Part shown: positions 46,009 through 54,813 of the stretch, one piece after another
How the letters are laid out: each line of letters opens with the position of its first letter
Numbering within the stretch: position 1 is the first letter of the stretch
DNA from: Cellulomonas persica
GTDB taxonomy: Bacteria > Actinomycetota > Actinomycetes > Actinomycetales > Cellulomonadaceae
Direction: 5' to 3'
Length of the DNA stretch: 64,000 bases
Assembly: GCF_007989825.1 (NCBI RefSeq)
Contig: NZ_BJUA01000007.1
Coordinates: 175,437-239,436 of the forward strand
Translations under genes and position numbers: made by a program
Notes under the pieces: model-generated
Told to the model about the DNA's origin: nothing
Database searches by the model: none
Seen by the model: only the letters and a program-made list of their open reading frames with translations

Positions 46009-47685
46009 TCAGGGTCGAGGGGCGTGGCGGTCGAGGAACTCGTAGACCTCGGTGGTGTCGACGCCCGGGAACACACCCACCGGGAGCGCCGCGAGCAAGG
46101 AGGCGTGCGGGCGGGCGGACGGCCACGACGCGCCCTCCCAGCGCTCGGCGAGCACCGCCGGCGGCTGGCGGCAGCACGACGGGTCCGGGCAGGTCGAGAC
46201 CGAGCGCTCGGTGGTCTCGCGGCCGCGGAACCAGCGCACGTGCGCGAACGGCACGCCGACCGACACCGAGAACGCGCCCTGCGACGAGCTCTGCACGCGG
46301 GACGTGCACCAGTACGTGCCCGACGAGGTGTCCGTGTACTGGTAGTAGGGCGAGAACCGGTCGGCGAGCGTGAACACGACCCGCGCGGTCCACTGCCGGC
46401 ATACCGGCTGGCCCTCGATCGCGCCGAGCGGGTCCGACGGGAACGCGACGCCGTCGTTCTCGTACGCCTTGTGCAGCGTGCCGCCCTCGTGGACCTTCAT
46501 GAAGTGCACGGGCAGGTCGAGGTGCCGCGTCGCGAGGTTCGTGAACCGGTGCGCGGCGGTCTCGTACGGGACCGCGAACGCGTCGCGCAGGTCCTCGACC
46601 GACAGGTGCCGCTCGTCCTTGGCGGCCCTGAGCGAGGCCACCGCGCTGTCCTCCGGGAGCATGAGGGCGGCGGCCAGGTAGTTCGCCTCGACGCGCTGGC
46701 GCAGGAAGTCCCGGTAGTCGCGCGGCTCGGTGTGCCCGAGCACGTGGCTCGCGAGCGCCTGCAGCAGCGGAGAGCGCGAGTCGCTGAACGAGCGGTCGCC
46801 CTGCGGCAGGTAGATCCGTCCGTGCGCGAGGTCGGTGACCGTGCGCGTCGTGTGCGGCAGGTCCGGGACGTAGTGCAGCGTGAAGCCCAGGTGCGCGGCG
46901 ATGTCGGCGGTCGCGCGCTGCGACAGCGGCCCGCCCGTGTGCCCGACGGCCTCCAGGAGCGAGCGCGCGTGGGCCTCGAGCTCGGGGAAGTAGTTGTCGC
47001 GCTCGCGCATCCGGGCGCGCAGCTCGGCGTTCGCGCGCCGCGCCTCCTCGGGGGTGGCCGCGTGCTCGGTGAGCAGGCGTTCGACCTCGTGCTGCAGCGC
47101 GACGATCGCCTCGAGCGCGTCGGTCGGCAACGACTTGCCGACCTTGACGGACGGCAGGCCGAGCTGGCTGAACAGCGGGCCGCGCTGCGCGCGCTCGAGC
47201 TCGACCTCGAGCGCGGCGCGGCGGCTCGGCGCCTCGGCGCGCAGGAGCTCGGCGAGCGGGACGTCGAGCGCCTCGGCGATCTGCGCGAGCAGGCTCAGCT
47301 TCGGCTCGCGGTGCCCGTTCTCGAGCATCGAGACCTGCGACGGAGCACGCCCGATCGCCGCCCCGAGCTCGTCGAGCGTCAGGCCGCGCTGCGTGCGCAG
47401 GTGGCGGACACGCCGGCCCAGCACCAGGGTGTCGAGCGCGCCCGACGAGGCCCCGCGGGACTCGTCGGACGTGGCCCGTGCGCCGGGGCGACCGAGCACC
47501 GGGGAACCGCTCGGGCGCATCGGCCGGGCGCCCGATCCATCCGCGCGACGAGCACCGGTCGCGCCGTTCGTCACGGGCGGCCTCGTGCCGTGGGTCGCGG
47601 GAGCGCGCGTCGTGCCGGTCGTCGCGGGAGCACGCGTCGTCCCGGTCGTGGCTGCGCCTGGCGTGCGCGCGCTCGTCGTCGTCAT
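46009..47685 (-). CDS. ramB: RamB-like regulator divergent from aceA
   Basis: The 558-residue paralogue of the 41406-42860 protein has the same order: XRE domain ([27 protein letters not shown]), IrrE-like middle and C-terminal ScfR region with cysteines in PVCRQW, YWCTS and [10 protein letters not shown]. The first 80 residues are an unusual Thr/Ala/Pro/Gly-rich extension with a 9-residue repeat. Translation may also begin at a later in-frame start. In M. tuberculosis ramB lies close to icl1, and it represses glyoxylate genes in corynebacteria. Control of aceA/aceB is therefore likely. Confidence 0.9.
   Translation of the reverse strand: MTTTSARTPGAATTGTTRAPATTGTTRAPATHGTRPPVTNGATGARRADGSGARPMRPSGSPVLGRPGARATSDESRGASSGALDTLVLGRRVRHLRTQRGLTLDELGAAIGRAPSQVSMLENGHREPKLSLLAQIAEALDVPLAELLRAEAPSRRAALEVELERAQRGPLFSQLGLPSVKVGKSLPTDALEAIVALQHEVERLLTEHAATPEEARRANAELRARMRERDNYFPELEAHARSLLEAVGHTGGPLSQRATADIAAHLGFTLHYVPDLPHTTRTVTDLAHGRIYLPQGDRSFSDSRSPLLQALASHVLGHTEPRDYRDFLRQRVEANYLAAALMLPEDSAVASLRAAKDERHLSVEDLRDAFAVPYETAAHRFTNLATRHLDLPVHFMKVHEGGTLHKAYENDGVAFPSDPLGAIEGQPVCRQWTARVVFTLADRFSPYYQYTDTSSGTYWCTSRVQSSSQGAFSVSVGVPFAHVRWFRGRETTERSVSTCPDPSCCRQPPAVLAERWEGASWPSARPHASLLAALPVGVFPGVDTTEVYEFLDRHAPRP
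47585..47665. repeat. 27-base tandem repeat inside the ramB-like gene
   Basis: Units 47585-47611 and 47612-47638 are near-identical and 47639-47665 is degenerate. They encode two [13 protein letters not shown] 9-residue units in the N-terminal extension of the regulator. The repeat is in frame and could vary in copy number. Confidence 0.6.
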
Positions 47686-47719
47686 GTGTCCAGGGTCACA
47701 CTCGCACGGCTTTCTGTCA

Positions 47720-47734
47720 CGCAGAAGTTCTGCG
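47720..47734. promoter_or_regulatory. Perfect palindrome between ramB-like gene and aceA
   Basis: CGCAGAAGTTCTGCG is a perfect 7-1-7 dyad, 34 bases before the regulator start and about 100 bases before aceA. It is the most likely operator in this divergent spacer. Its AGAACTTCTG core has limited likeness to the corynebacterial RamB site (AACTTTGC). Confidence 0.5.
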
Positions 47735-47836
47735 GATCTTCTCGCACTCCCACCGGTGAAGAACCGTTGCGGATGCCCCAACGTGGTGGGCAGGCCAGTC
47801 CGGCCGAGAAGAACCCGCAAGCCCTACGGAGGAGCC

Positions 47837-49165
47837 ATGACCACGCAGACGGACCCGGCGCGTTCGCCGGGTCAGCCCCGCACCGGCGACCAGACCACCA
47901 CGGCCGACGAGCTCGACGCGGCCTGGCAGCTCGACCCGCGTTGGGCCGGCATCCGCCGGACCCACACGGCGGCCGACGTCGTCGCGCTGCGCGGGTCCGT
48001 CCGCGAGGAGCACACGCTCGCCCGCCGCGGCGCCGAGCGGCTGTGGGAGCTGCTGCGCACCCGCACCCACGTGCCGGCGCTCGGCGCCCTGACCGGCAAC
48101 CAGGCCGTCCAGCAGGTCAAGGCGGGCCTCGAGGCCATCTACCTGTCGGGCTGGCAGGTCGCTGCCGACGCCAACCTCTCCGGTCAGACCTACCCGGACC
48201 AGTCCCTGTACCCCGCCAACTCCGTCCCCGCGGTGGTCCGCCGCATCAACAACGCGCTGCTGCGCGCCGACCAGATCGACGTCTCGGAGAACGGCCGCCG
48301 CACCCGCGAGTGGCTCGCGCCGATCGTCGCGGACGCCGAGGCCGGGTTCGGCGGGCCGCTCAACGCCTACGAGCTCATGCACTCGATGATCGCCGCGGGC
48401 GCCGCGGGCGTGCACTGGGAGGACCAGCTCGCCGCGGAGAAGAAGTGCGGTCACCTCGGCGGCAAGGTGCTCATCCCGACGAGCCAGCACGTGCGGACCC
48501 TGTCCGCCGCGCGGCTCGCCGCGGACGTCGCCGACGTGCCGACCGTGATCGTCGCGCGCACCGACGCCCTGGGCGCGGACCTGCTCACGACCGACGCCGA
48601 CGAGCGCGACCACGAGTTCCTCACCGGCGAGCGCACCGCCGAGGGGTACTACCGGGTGCGTCCCGGGCTCGACGCGGTCGTCGCGCGGCAGAAGGCGTAC
48701 GCGCCGTTCGCGGACCTGCTCTGGGTCGAGACCTCGACGCCGGACCTGGGCCTCGCGATCGAGTTCGCGGAGCGGATCCACGACGAGTACCCGGGCAAGC
48801 TCCTCGCGTACAACTGCTCGCCGTCGTTCAACTGGCGTCAGCACCTGTCCGACGAGCAGATCGCGCGCTTCCAGCGCGACCTCGCCGGCCACGGCTACGC
48901 GTTCCAGTTCATCACCCTCGCCGGCTTCCACGCGCTCAACCACTCGATGTTCTCCCTGGCGCACGGTTACGCCGAGCGCGGGATGAGCGCGTACGTCGAG
49001 CTCCAGACCCGGGAGTTCGACTCCGAGCCCGACGGCTACACGGCCACGCGCCACCAGCGCGAGGTCGGCACCGGCTACTTCGACCGCGTCGCCACCGCGA
49101 TCTCGCCCGACAGCGCCACCCTCGCGCTCGCGGGCTCCACCGAGACGGCCCAGTTCACGCACTGA
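47837..49165 (+). CDS. aceA: Isocitrate lyase
   Basis: Isocitrate lyase splits isocitrate into glyoxylate and succinate, the first step of the glyoxylate shunt. The 442-residue protein has the catalytic signature [49 protein letters not shown] and YNCSPSFNW. The ATG follows GGAGGAG by 2-5 bases. It is the classical short bacterial form. aceB follows on the same strand after an inverted repeat. Confidence 0.98.
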   Translation: MTTQTDPARSPGQPRTGDQTTTADELDAAWQLDPRWAGIRRTHTAADVVALRGSVREEHTLARRGAERLWELLRTRTHVPALGALTGNQAVQQVKAGLEAIYLSGWQVAADANLSGQTYPDQSLYPANSVPAVVRRINNALLRADQIDVSENGRRTREWLAPIVADAEAGFGGPLNAYELMHSMIAAGAAGVHWEDQLAAEKKCGHLGGKVLIPTSQHVRTLSAARLAADVADVPTVIVARTDALGADLLTTDADERDHEFLTGERTAEGYYRVRPGLDAVVARQKAYAPFADLLWVETSTPDLGLAIEFAERIHDEYPGKLLAYNCSPSFNWRQHLSDEQIARFQRDLAGHGYAFQFITLAGFHALNHSMFSLAHGYAERGMSAYVELQTREFDSEPDGYTATRHQREVGTGYFDRVATAISPDSATLALAGSTETAQFTH

Positions 49166-49200
49166 CCCCGTCCGCCGCCCACCGCGACGGCGCCTTCACT

Positions 49201-49232
49201 CCGGCACCCTGCACCCCGCCTCCCGGTGCCGG
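49201..49232 (+). terminator. Hairpin after aceA
   Basis: CCGGCACC (49201-49208) pairs with GGTGCCGG (49225-49232) 36 bases after the aceA stop. It is a weak terminator or attenuator before aceB. Confidence 0.4.
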
Positions 49233-49265
49233 CACCGCACACCCGCCCGGCGAGCTCGGCAGTCC

Positions 49266-49303
49266 CGTTCCACCTCGTGCATCTGGACGCACGAGGTGGA
49301 ACG
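49266..49303. repeat. 15-base inverted repeat upstream of aceB
   Basis: Arms 49266-49280 and 49289-49303 are perfectly complementary with the 8-base loop ATCTGGAC. No T-run follows. Just before it lies CGAGCTCGGCAG (49251-49262), the same 12-mer as in the element at 9534-9601. It could be a dispersed intergenic palindrome, an attenuator or an operator for aceB. Confidence 0.6.
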
Positions 49304-49345
49304 AGAAGCACGAGCTCGACCCGCTCGACACCTGAGGGATCCACC

Positions 49346-51013
49346 ATGACCGTCATCACGCCCCTGGCGAGCCGCACGCTGCTCACCGACCCGTTCTCCC
49401 GCCCCCACCTGGAGGTCATCGGCCCGGACACGACCGGCTCGTCGCAGATCCTCACGTCCGAGGCGCTCGACTTCCTGACCGACCTGCACGCGCGCTTCGC
49501 GGGCCGCCGGCACGACCTGCTGCTCGCGCGTCAGCACCGTCGCGACCGCTGGTCCAACGGCGCCGACCCCGGCTTCCTGCCGCTGACCGCGGGCATCCGC
49601 GCCGACCCCACGTGGCGCGTCGCGGGCCCCGGTCCCGGGCTGGAGGACCGCCGCGTCGAGATCACCGGCCCGACCGACCGCAAGATGACCGTCAACGCGC
49701 TCAACTCCGGCGCGAAGGTCTGGCTCGCGGACCACGAGGACGCCATGAGCCCCACGTGGGCCAACGTCATCGGTGGCCAGCTCAACCTGTTCGACGCGAT
49801 CCGCGGGCAGGTCGACTTCACGTCCGCCGAGGGCAAGGAGTATCGCGTCGGCGAGCAGACGCCGACGATCGTCTTCCGGCCCCGCGGCTGGCACCTCACC
49901 GAGAAGCACCTGGCGTTCCACGACCGCGCCGGCCAGCGCTCGTCGTCGTCCGCCTCGCTCGTCGACGCCGGGCTGTACCTGTTCCACAACGCGCAGGCGC
50001 TGATCGACGGGGGCCGCGGCCCGTACCTGTACCTGCCGAAGCTCGAGGGTCACCTCGAGGCGCGGCTGTGGGACGAGGTGTTCCGCTTCACCGAGACCTA
50101 CCTCGGTCTGCGGCACGGGACGATCCGCGCGACGGTCCTCATCGAGACCATCACGGCCGCGTTCGAGATGGAGGAGATCCTCTACGAGCTGCGTGACCAC
50201 TGCGCGGGGCTCAACGCGGGGCGCTGGGACTACATCTTCAGCGTCATCAAGAACTTCCGGAACCGTGGCCCGCGGTTCGTCCTGCCGGACCGGTCGCGCG
50301 TCACGATGACCGTGCCGTTCATGCAGGCGTACACCGAGCTGCTGGTCTCGACGTGCCACCGCCGCGGCGCGCAGGCGATCGGTGGGATGAGCGCGTTCAT
50401 CCCGAACCGCCGGTCGCCCGAGGTCACCGAGCGTGCGCTCGAGCAGGTCCGCGCGGACAAGCAGCGCGAGGCCGGACAGGGCTTCGACGGGACGTGGGTC
50501 GCGCACCCCGACCTCGTGCCCGTCGCGCGTGAGGTGTTCGACGAGGCGTTCGGCGACCGGACCGACCAGCGGCACCGGCTGCGCGAGGACGTGCACGTCA
50601 CCGCGGCCCAGCTGCTCGACATCCCGTCCGCGGGCGGTGCCGAGCCGGGCTCCGTGACCGACGCGGGCCTGCGCGGCAACGTCTCCGTGGCGGTCCGCTA
50701 CCTCGAGTCGTGGCTGCGGGGCGTCGGTGCCGCGGCGATCGACAACCTCATGGAGGACGCTGCCACGGCCGAGATCTCGCGGTCGCAGGTCTGGCAGTGG
50801 GTCCACCAGGGTGTCGTGACCGACTCCGGGACGGCGATCACGCAGGCGCACGTCCGCGAGGTCCTGGCCGGGGTGCTCGACTCGCTCCCCCGTTCGTCGG
50901 ACGACCGGTTCGACGACGCGGCGGCGCTGTTCGAGCAGGTCGCACTGGCCGACGAATTCCCGACGTTCCTCACCGTCGCGGCATACACCCAGCACCTCGT
51001 CGAGCACCCCTGA
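49346..51013 (+). CDS. aceB: Malate synthase (A type)
   Basis: Malate synthase joins glyoxylate and acetyl-CoA to malate, the second step of the glyoxylate shunt. The 555-residue protein is the short A isoform: the catalytic arginine lies in the GTIRATVLIETITAAFEMEE region, then NCGRWDY-type LNAGRWDYIFSVIKNFR, HDLVP-type AHPDLVPVAREVF, the aspartate in QLLDIP, and AAAIDNLMEDAATAEISR. The ATG is 6 bases after GAGGG. It is unlike the long GlcB form of mycobacteria. Confidence 0.96.
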   Translation: MTVITPLASRTLLTDPFSRPHLEVIGPDTTGSSQILTSEALDFLTDLHARFAGRRHDLLLARQHRRDRWSNGADPGFLPLTAGIRADPTWRVAGPGPGLEDRRVEITGPTDRKMTVNALNSGAKVWLADHEDAMSPTWANVIGGQLNLFDAIRGQVDFTSAEGKEYRVGEQTPTIVFRPRGWHLTEKHLAFHDRAGQRSSSSASLVDAGLYLFHNAQALIDGGRGPYLYLPKLEGHLEARLWDEVFRFTETYLGLRHGTIRATVLIETITAAFEMEEILYELRDHCAGLNAGRWDYIFSVIKNFRNRGPRFVLPDRSRVTMTVPFMQAYTELLVSTCHRRGAQAIGGMSAFIPNRRSPEVTERALEQVRADKQREAGQGFDGTWVAHPDLVPVAREVFDEAFGDRTDQRHRLREDVHVTAAQLLDIPSAGGAEPGSVTDAGLRGNVSVAVRYLESWLRGVGAAAIDNLMEDAATAEISRSQVWQWVHQGVVTDSGTAITQAHVREVLAGVLDSLPRSSDDRFDDAAALFEQVALADEFPTFLTVAAYTQHLVEHP

Positions 51014-51043
51014 CGAGCTCGTCTCGACCCGAGCGAGCCACCC

Positions 51044-51087
51044 GGCGGTTCCTCCGGCCTCCACACCCGCAGACCGGAGGAACCGCC
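51044..51087. terminator. Bidirectional terminator after aceB
   Basis: GGCGGTTCCTCCGG (51044-51057) is exactly inverted at 51074-51087 with a 16-base loop. It separates aceB from the convergent membrane-protein operon. The remaining bases to 51230 show no gene. Confidence 0.7.
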
Positions 51088-51230
51088 CTCACCGTCCCAC
51101 CTGCACTCCCCCAACCGTCCCCTGACCTCGTCGCTCCGACTCGACCAGTTCTCGCTCCCGTCGTACCTCCTCGCGCCGGAGCAAGGACTGGCTCGAGACA
51201 TGTGGCCGCCAACGACCGCCCATCCCCCAC

Positions 51231-51953
51231 TCACGACCCAGCACTCGCCCGGCGCAAGTACCCGGGACTGCGCGGGTCCCACACCGCGAGCGCGAGCCCG
51301 ACCATCGCGACGACCGCCGCGACGACGAGCTGCTCCGTCGACGCGGTCTCCCGGAACGACATCGACCACGGGGTCCACTCCGAGCTCTCACCCGGCGTCA
51401 CCATCGCCGCGGCGAGCGCGACCACCGCAGGGATGAACACGTACACCGGTCCCGCCAGCGCACCCGTCGCCGCGCAGACCCCGCTGATCAGCAACAGGTT
51501 GCGCAGACACGCCGCGAGCGGCAGACCCGTGCCGAGCTGTGCCCCGAGCAGCACGATCCCCCAGCTCACGAGGAGCGTGAGCGCGTAGCAGGCGGCACGC
51601 ACCAGGACCACCCTCCCGTTGCGGAAGACGACCGGTGTCGGCGCGACGCCCTGCGATATCCCCACCGCGACCGCCATGAGCATGGGCACGACGACGAGCA
51701 CACGCAGCTGCGGGTTCAGCACGAGCGGCCCGAACTGCGAGATCCGGCCGTCCGGGAACGCCACGGTCAGCACCAGGGCGAGGCCGAGCACCGGCACAGT
51801 CGCGTACCACCCCGTCGACGCGAGCACCGCCCTCACCAACCGCAACGGACGCCACGCCCGGGACGAGGTCGCCGGAACCGGCAGACGCCTCGGCGAAGCT
51901 CCCTCAGGAGTCGGTCCGCCTCGTTCGGCTCGGACGTCCGGCACGGAGCTCAT
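51231..51953 (-). CDS. Membrane protein, last gene of the secreted-protein/ABC operon
   Basis: The 240-residue protein of unknown family has about six membrane helices. It starts with a 45-residue hydrophilic segment, then LVRAVLASTGWYATVPVLGL and QFGPLVLNPQLRVLVVVPML, the latter part resembling permease subunits of ABC-2 systems. It has no ATPase motif. The ATG at 51953 overlaps the stop of the preceding permease gene (ATGA), so it is translated with it. It is probably a second membrane subunit of the transporter (inference). Confidence 0.75.
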   Translation of the reverse strand: MSSVPDVRAERGGPTPEGASPRRLPVPATSSRAWRPLRLVRAVLASTGWYATVPVLGLALVLTVAFPDGRISQFGPLVLNPQLRVLVVVPMLMAVAVGISQGVAPTPVVFRNGRVVLVRAACYALTLLVSWGIVLLGAQLGTGLPLAACLRNLLLISGVCAATGALAGPVYVFIPAVVALAAAMVTPGESSEWTPWSMSFRETASTEQLVVAAVVAMVGLALAVWDPRSPGYLRRASAGS

Positions 51954-53269
51954 CGGGACAGCTCGCCGCACGCTCGGAGGTTCGCCATGACGTGCGCGGC
52001 GTCGCCCGGCGCAAGCAGCGGCCCCGCTCCTTCGGACGCAGAGGACTGCTCGGGCTCGACGAGCGAGAGCCAGGTGCGCCGGAGCGTCTGGGCGTCCGCG
52101 GCGAGCTGGTCCGAGAACGGCGACTCGCCGTTCTCGTCGAAGCAGTGATAGGGCATGACGAGGTCCTGGACGAGCGCCTCCACGTCCATGGCCGCACCGC
52201 CCAGCGGCTCGTCGAGCAGGATCTGAGGCCCCTGCCACGAGGTGACGCCGGTGCTCGGGACCTCTCGCACCTCCTGCGGGACGAGGCCGTCGTATCCGGC
52301 GGCACGGGCACCGTCGAACAGTCGGGAGAGCTGCGCCACGACCTCGCCCTGCAGACGTGCATGCTCGGGATAGAGGCACACCCGGGAGCCCGAGACGTCC
52401 GCGCACAGGTCGGGCGGCTTGCCCGTGTACGTCAACCTGCTGCTCGGCCCGACCGCACTCGCGCCCAGTACCGCACCGACGGCCAGGAGTGCGACCGTTC
52501 GATCCGCCATCAGCCGCCCCTTGCCGCGCACGATCCCCGGCCGCGCCATGAGTAGCGCGAGGACGAGCCCTGACAGCAGGGCTGCCTGACTGCCGAGGTA
52601 CACGAGGTTGTAGCTGCGACCCACGCGTGACACGAGTGACGCACCGGCGTAGAGCAGCGCGATGTGCTCGCTCCGGGTCGCCAGCAGGTAGATGCCGACG
52701 AGTGCAGCGAGGGCCGCCACGATCCCGCCCAGCACAGGCCCGAACAGCCGACCGACGAGCGTTCCGGTCGCAGCGAACAGCGTCAGCATCAGCAGCTGGA
52801 CCCCGACGCCGAGGAGTACCCGCGGGTCGGGCTCCGGCGTCGGCTCGACGAGCACTGCTCCCACGATCACCGCGACGTACACCGCGCCGATGCCGATGGC
52901 GTACGCAGACGTCACGGCCGTCCCGGGTGACCGCCACCAGCGGCTCGCCTCGATGTGTCGCACGCCCACGCCCAGTCGAGCCATGTCGATCGCCGCTGCA
53001 CCGGCGACGACCGGCGCGACTGCTACATGGCCGATGGGGAGCCAGTCGACGATCCAGAGCAGGTCACCGCGCCACGGCGCACCGCGTGTCGCGAGCACAG
53101 CCGAGGAGACGAGAGCGACCAGCAGCATCGCCCAGGGCAGCACGCCTTGACGCGCGACGAACCACCATGCGTGCCATGTCCGCACCGCGGCGGCGGACTG
53201 GCGCGAACCGTCACGTGGAGGCTCCAGCGCGTCGTCACGACGTGCGCGCGTGGCCGTACCCACGTTCAC
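51950..53269 (-). CDS. ABC permease-like membrane protein with extracytoplasmic domain
   Basis: The 439-residue protein has about seven membrane helices in the first 290 residues. A C-terminal domain of about 150 residues follows that should lie outside the membrane: two cysteines in DLCADVSGSRVCLYPEH, then amphipathic helices. Permeases with such a soluble C-terminal domain occur in actinobacteria; I do not recognise a named family. The start is the GTG at 53269, which overlaps the ATPase stop (GTGA). It pairs with the upstream ATPase as one transporter. Confidence 0.8.
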   Translation of the reverse strand: MNVGTATRARRDDALEPPRDGSRQSAAAVRTWHAWWFVARQGVLPWAMLLVALVSSAVLATRGAPWRGDLLWIVDWLPIGHVAVAPVVAGAAAIDMARLGVGVRHIEASRWWRSPGTAVTSAYAIGIGAVYVAVIVGAVLVEPTPEPDPRVLLGVGVQLLMLTLFAATGTLVGRLFGPVLGGIVAALAALVGIYLLATRSEHIALLYAGASLVSRVGRSYNLVYLGSQAALLSGLVLALLMARPGIVRGKGRLMADRTVALLAVGAVLGASAVGPSSRLTYTGKPPDLCADVSGSRVCLYPEHARLQGEVVAQLSRLFDGARAAGYDGLVPQEVREVPSTGVTSWQGPQILLDEPLGGAAMDVEALVQDLVMPYHCFDENGESPFSDQLAADAQTLRRTWLSLVEPEQSSASEGAGPLLAPGDAAHVMANLRACGELSR

Positions 53270-53991
53270 GCCGGAACCCGATCGCGAACGACGGCGAGGA
53301 AGCCACGCTCGACGGCCTCGGACGACACGGTGGCCGCCCCCGCGCGCTCGGCGAGCTCTGCGACGCTTCCCTGGAACACCACGGCGCCTTCGGCGAGGAT
53401 CATCACCCGTTCCGCCACCGCGGCGACGTCCTCGGCGAGGTGGGTCGAGACCAGGACGGCGCGGTCGCGTCCCAGCGCGCCGATGAGCTCCCGCAGATCT
53501 GTCCGCTGCACCGGGTCGAGCCCCACCGTCGGTTCGTCGAGCACGACAACGTCCGGCGAGCCGATCAGGGCATGAGCGACGCCTACTCTGCGGCGCATGC
53601 CGCCCGAGAGCGCCCCGAAGCGCCAGCCTGCGCGGTCCTGCAGACCGACTGCCCGGAGCGCGGCGCCGATCTCGGCATCGGTGATCGGCGCCCGCCGGGT
53701 GCTCCGGCACCAGGCGGCGAACCGGAGGTAGTCGATGACTCGGACGCGGCGCGGCGCGTCGAAGTCCTGAGGCAGGTAGCCAGGAGCTCGCCCGGGGCTC
53801 CCCGACTGCTCAAGCCCGACACGGCCCCTGCTCGGCGCGAGGACGCCGACGACGGCCCCCATGAGCGTCGACTTGCCTGCGCCATTCGCACCGAGCAGTG
53901 CCGTCACGCCGGTACCCAGATGGGCGTCGACCGGCCCGAGCTCGAACCTTCCCCGGCGGACCACAAGATCCTCGAGAACAACCATCTTCAT
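53266..53991 (-). CDS. ABC transporter ATPase of the secreted-protein operon
   Basis: The 241-residue ATPase has Walker A GANGAGKSTLM, signature LSGGMRRRVG and Walker B VVVLDEPTVGLDP, followed by the H-loop VLVSTHLAEDVA. It has the compact bacitracin/lantibiotic-export type length. The ATG follows AGGGGG by 7 bases. A 13-base hairpin directly upstream separates it from the secreted-protein gene. Confidence 0.92.
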   Translation of the reverse strand: MKMVVLEDLVVRRGRFELGPVDAHLGTGVTALLGANGAGKSTLMGAVVGVLAPSRGRVGLEQSGSPGRAPGYLPQDFDAPRRVRVIDYLRFAAWCRSTRRAPITDAEIGAALRAVGLQDRAGWRFGALSGGMRRRVGVAHALIGSPDVVVLDEPTVGLDPVQRTDLRELIGALGRDRAVLVSTHLAEDVAAVAERVMILAEGAVVFQGSVAELAERAGAATVSSEAVERGFLAVVRDRVPA

Positions 53992-53999
53992 CCCCCTGC

Positions 54000-54030
54000 G
54001 ACGCGCCGGCCCGCGACGGGCCGGCGCGTC
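54000..54030 (-). terminator. Intercistronic hairpin between secreted-protein and ATPase genes
   Basis: A perfect 13-base stem (54000-54012 with 54018-54030, loop GCGAC) lies 9 bases after the secreted-protein stop and 9 bases before the ATPase start. No T-run follows on the minus strand, so it may protect the upstream message or attenuate the transporter genes. Confidence 0.65.
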
Positions 54031-54039
54031 CGTCCGCGA

Positions 54040-54546
54040 CTAGTAGCTCAGGCTGGCGTTCAGGGCTTTGCCGGCGGAACAGACGTCCACGCGGGCCGGG
54101 ATGTCCAGGCACGTCTTGACGACTGCGTCCACGCGCACCCGGACGGGCTTCATCGTCACCGAGTACGTGTGCACCGGCTGCGAAGCGACGTCGAGCCAGC
54201 CGCTGCTCTCGCGCGTGCCGTTGGCGGACTTGGACGACTTCTCGTACGGGCCCAGGTTGCCGATCGCAGCGACGCTCTTGAGGTGGACGTAGACCTTGTG
54301 GTCGTCGGCGTTCTGGAGCTTGTACCGCGCGCCGGTCACCTTCGAGGTCGCCGTCGACGAACCCCTCACCGCGAGCCAGCTGCCGTACGTCTTGCCCGTG
54401 CTTCCGTACCCCCGTGCGACCTGCGGCGCCGACTTCGTGGCGTAGGCGACCGCTGCCGCGCCCGCCGCCGGCCCGGCCACGGCGAGGCCGACCACGACGG
54501 CAATGACCGCCATCACGCGGTGGCGCTTGGACATGGTTGTACCCAT
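54040..54546 (-). CDS. Small secreted protein of unknown function
   Basis: The 168-residue protein has a signal peptide (basic MSKRHR, then VMAVIAVVVGLAVAGPAAG, likely cut near residue 36). The mature part of about 130 residues has no membrane segment and is rich in Ser/Thr/Lys/Val. It contains TYGSWLAVRGSSTATS, KVYVHLKS and a C-terminal pair of cysteines (TCLDIPARVDVC) that could form one disulfide. I do not recognise a family. The ATG at 54546 follows AGGGGGA. First in an operon with an ABC ATPase and two membrane proteins, it resembles a bacteriocin or secreted-peptide arrangement (inference). Confidence 0.78.
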   Translation of the reverse strand: MGTTMSKRHRVMAVIAVVVGLAVAGPAAGAAAVAYATKSAPQVARGYGSTGKTYGSWLAVRGSSTATSKVTGARYKLQNADDHKVYVHLKSVAAIGNLGPYEKSSKSANGTRESSGWLDVASQPVHTYSVTMKPVRVRVDAVVKTCLDIPARVDVCSAGKALNASLSY

Positions 54547-54813
54547 CGTTCCCCCTGCTGGTCTCCTGCTCGGGAGCGTCGCAGCTCCGCGACGCCCGCC
54601 GGTGAGAACGATCCCATCCGGCTGCTCGGAAAACTAGCGAACGCGCACGAACGGGACACGAGGATCGTCGGCGGCTGTGGATAAGCAGGGGACACTCGCT
54701 CCCGTCGAACCCCCCGGCTCTCCGGCCCCAGCCGGTCGGGGCCGGCGCACGTGCTGGGTCACCGAGAGTGCGGGTGCACGAGCATCAGGACGGGTGAGCG
54801 ACGGGGCGGGTGG

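Noticed and set aside
51231..54546. Operon as a lactococcin-972-type bacteriocin cassette
   Set aside because: The gene order is similar, but the secreted protein lacks recognisable lactococcin 972 features and the permease is much shorter than the usual partner, so I left it unnamed.
54676..54684. Perfect DnaA-box-like TGTGGATAA
   Set aside because: A single 9-mer without further boxes, AT-rich stretch or dnaA/dnaN genes nearby is not an origin. It may be chance or a DnaA titration site.
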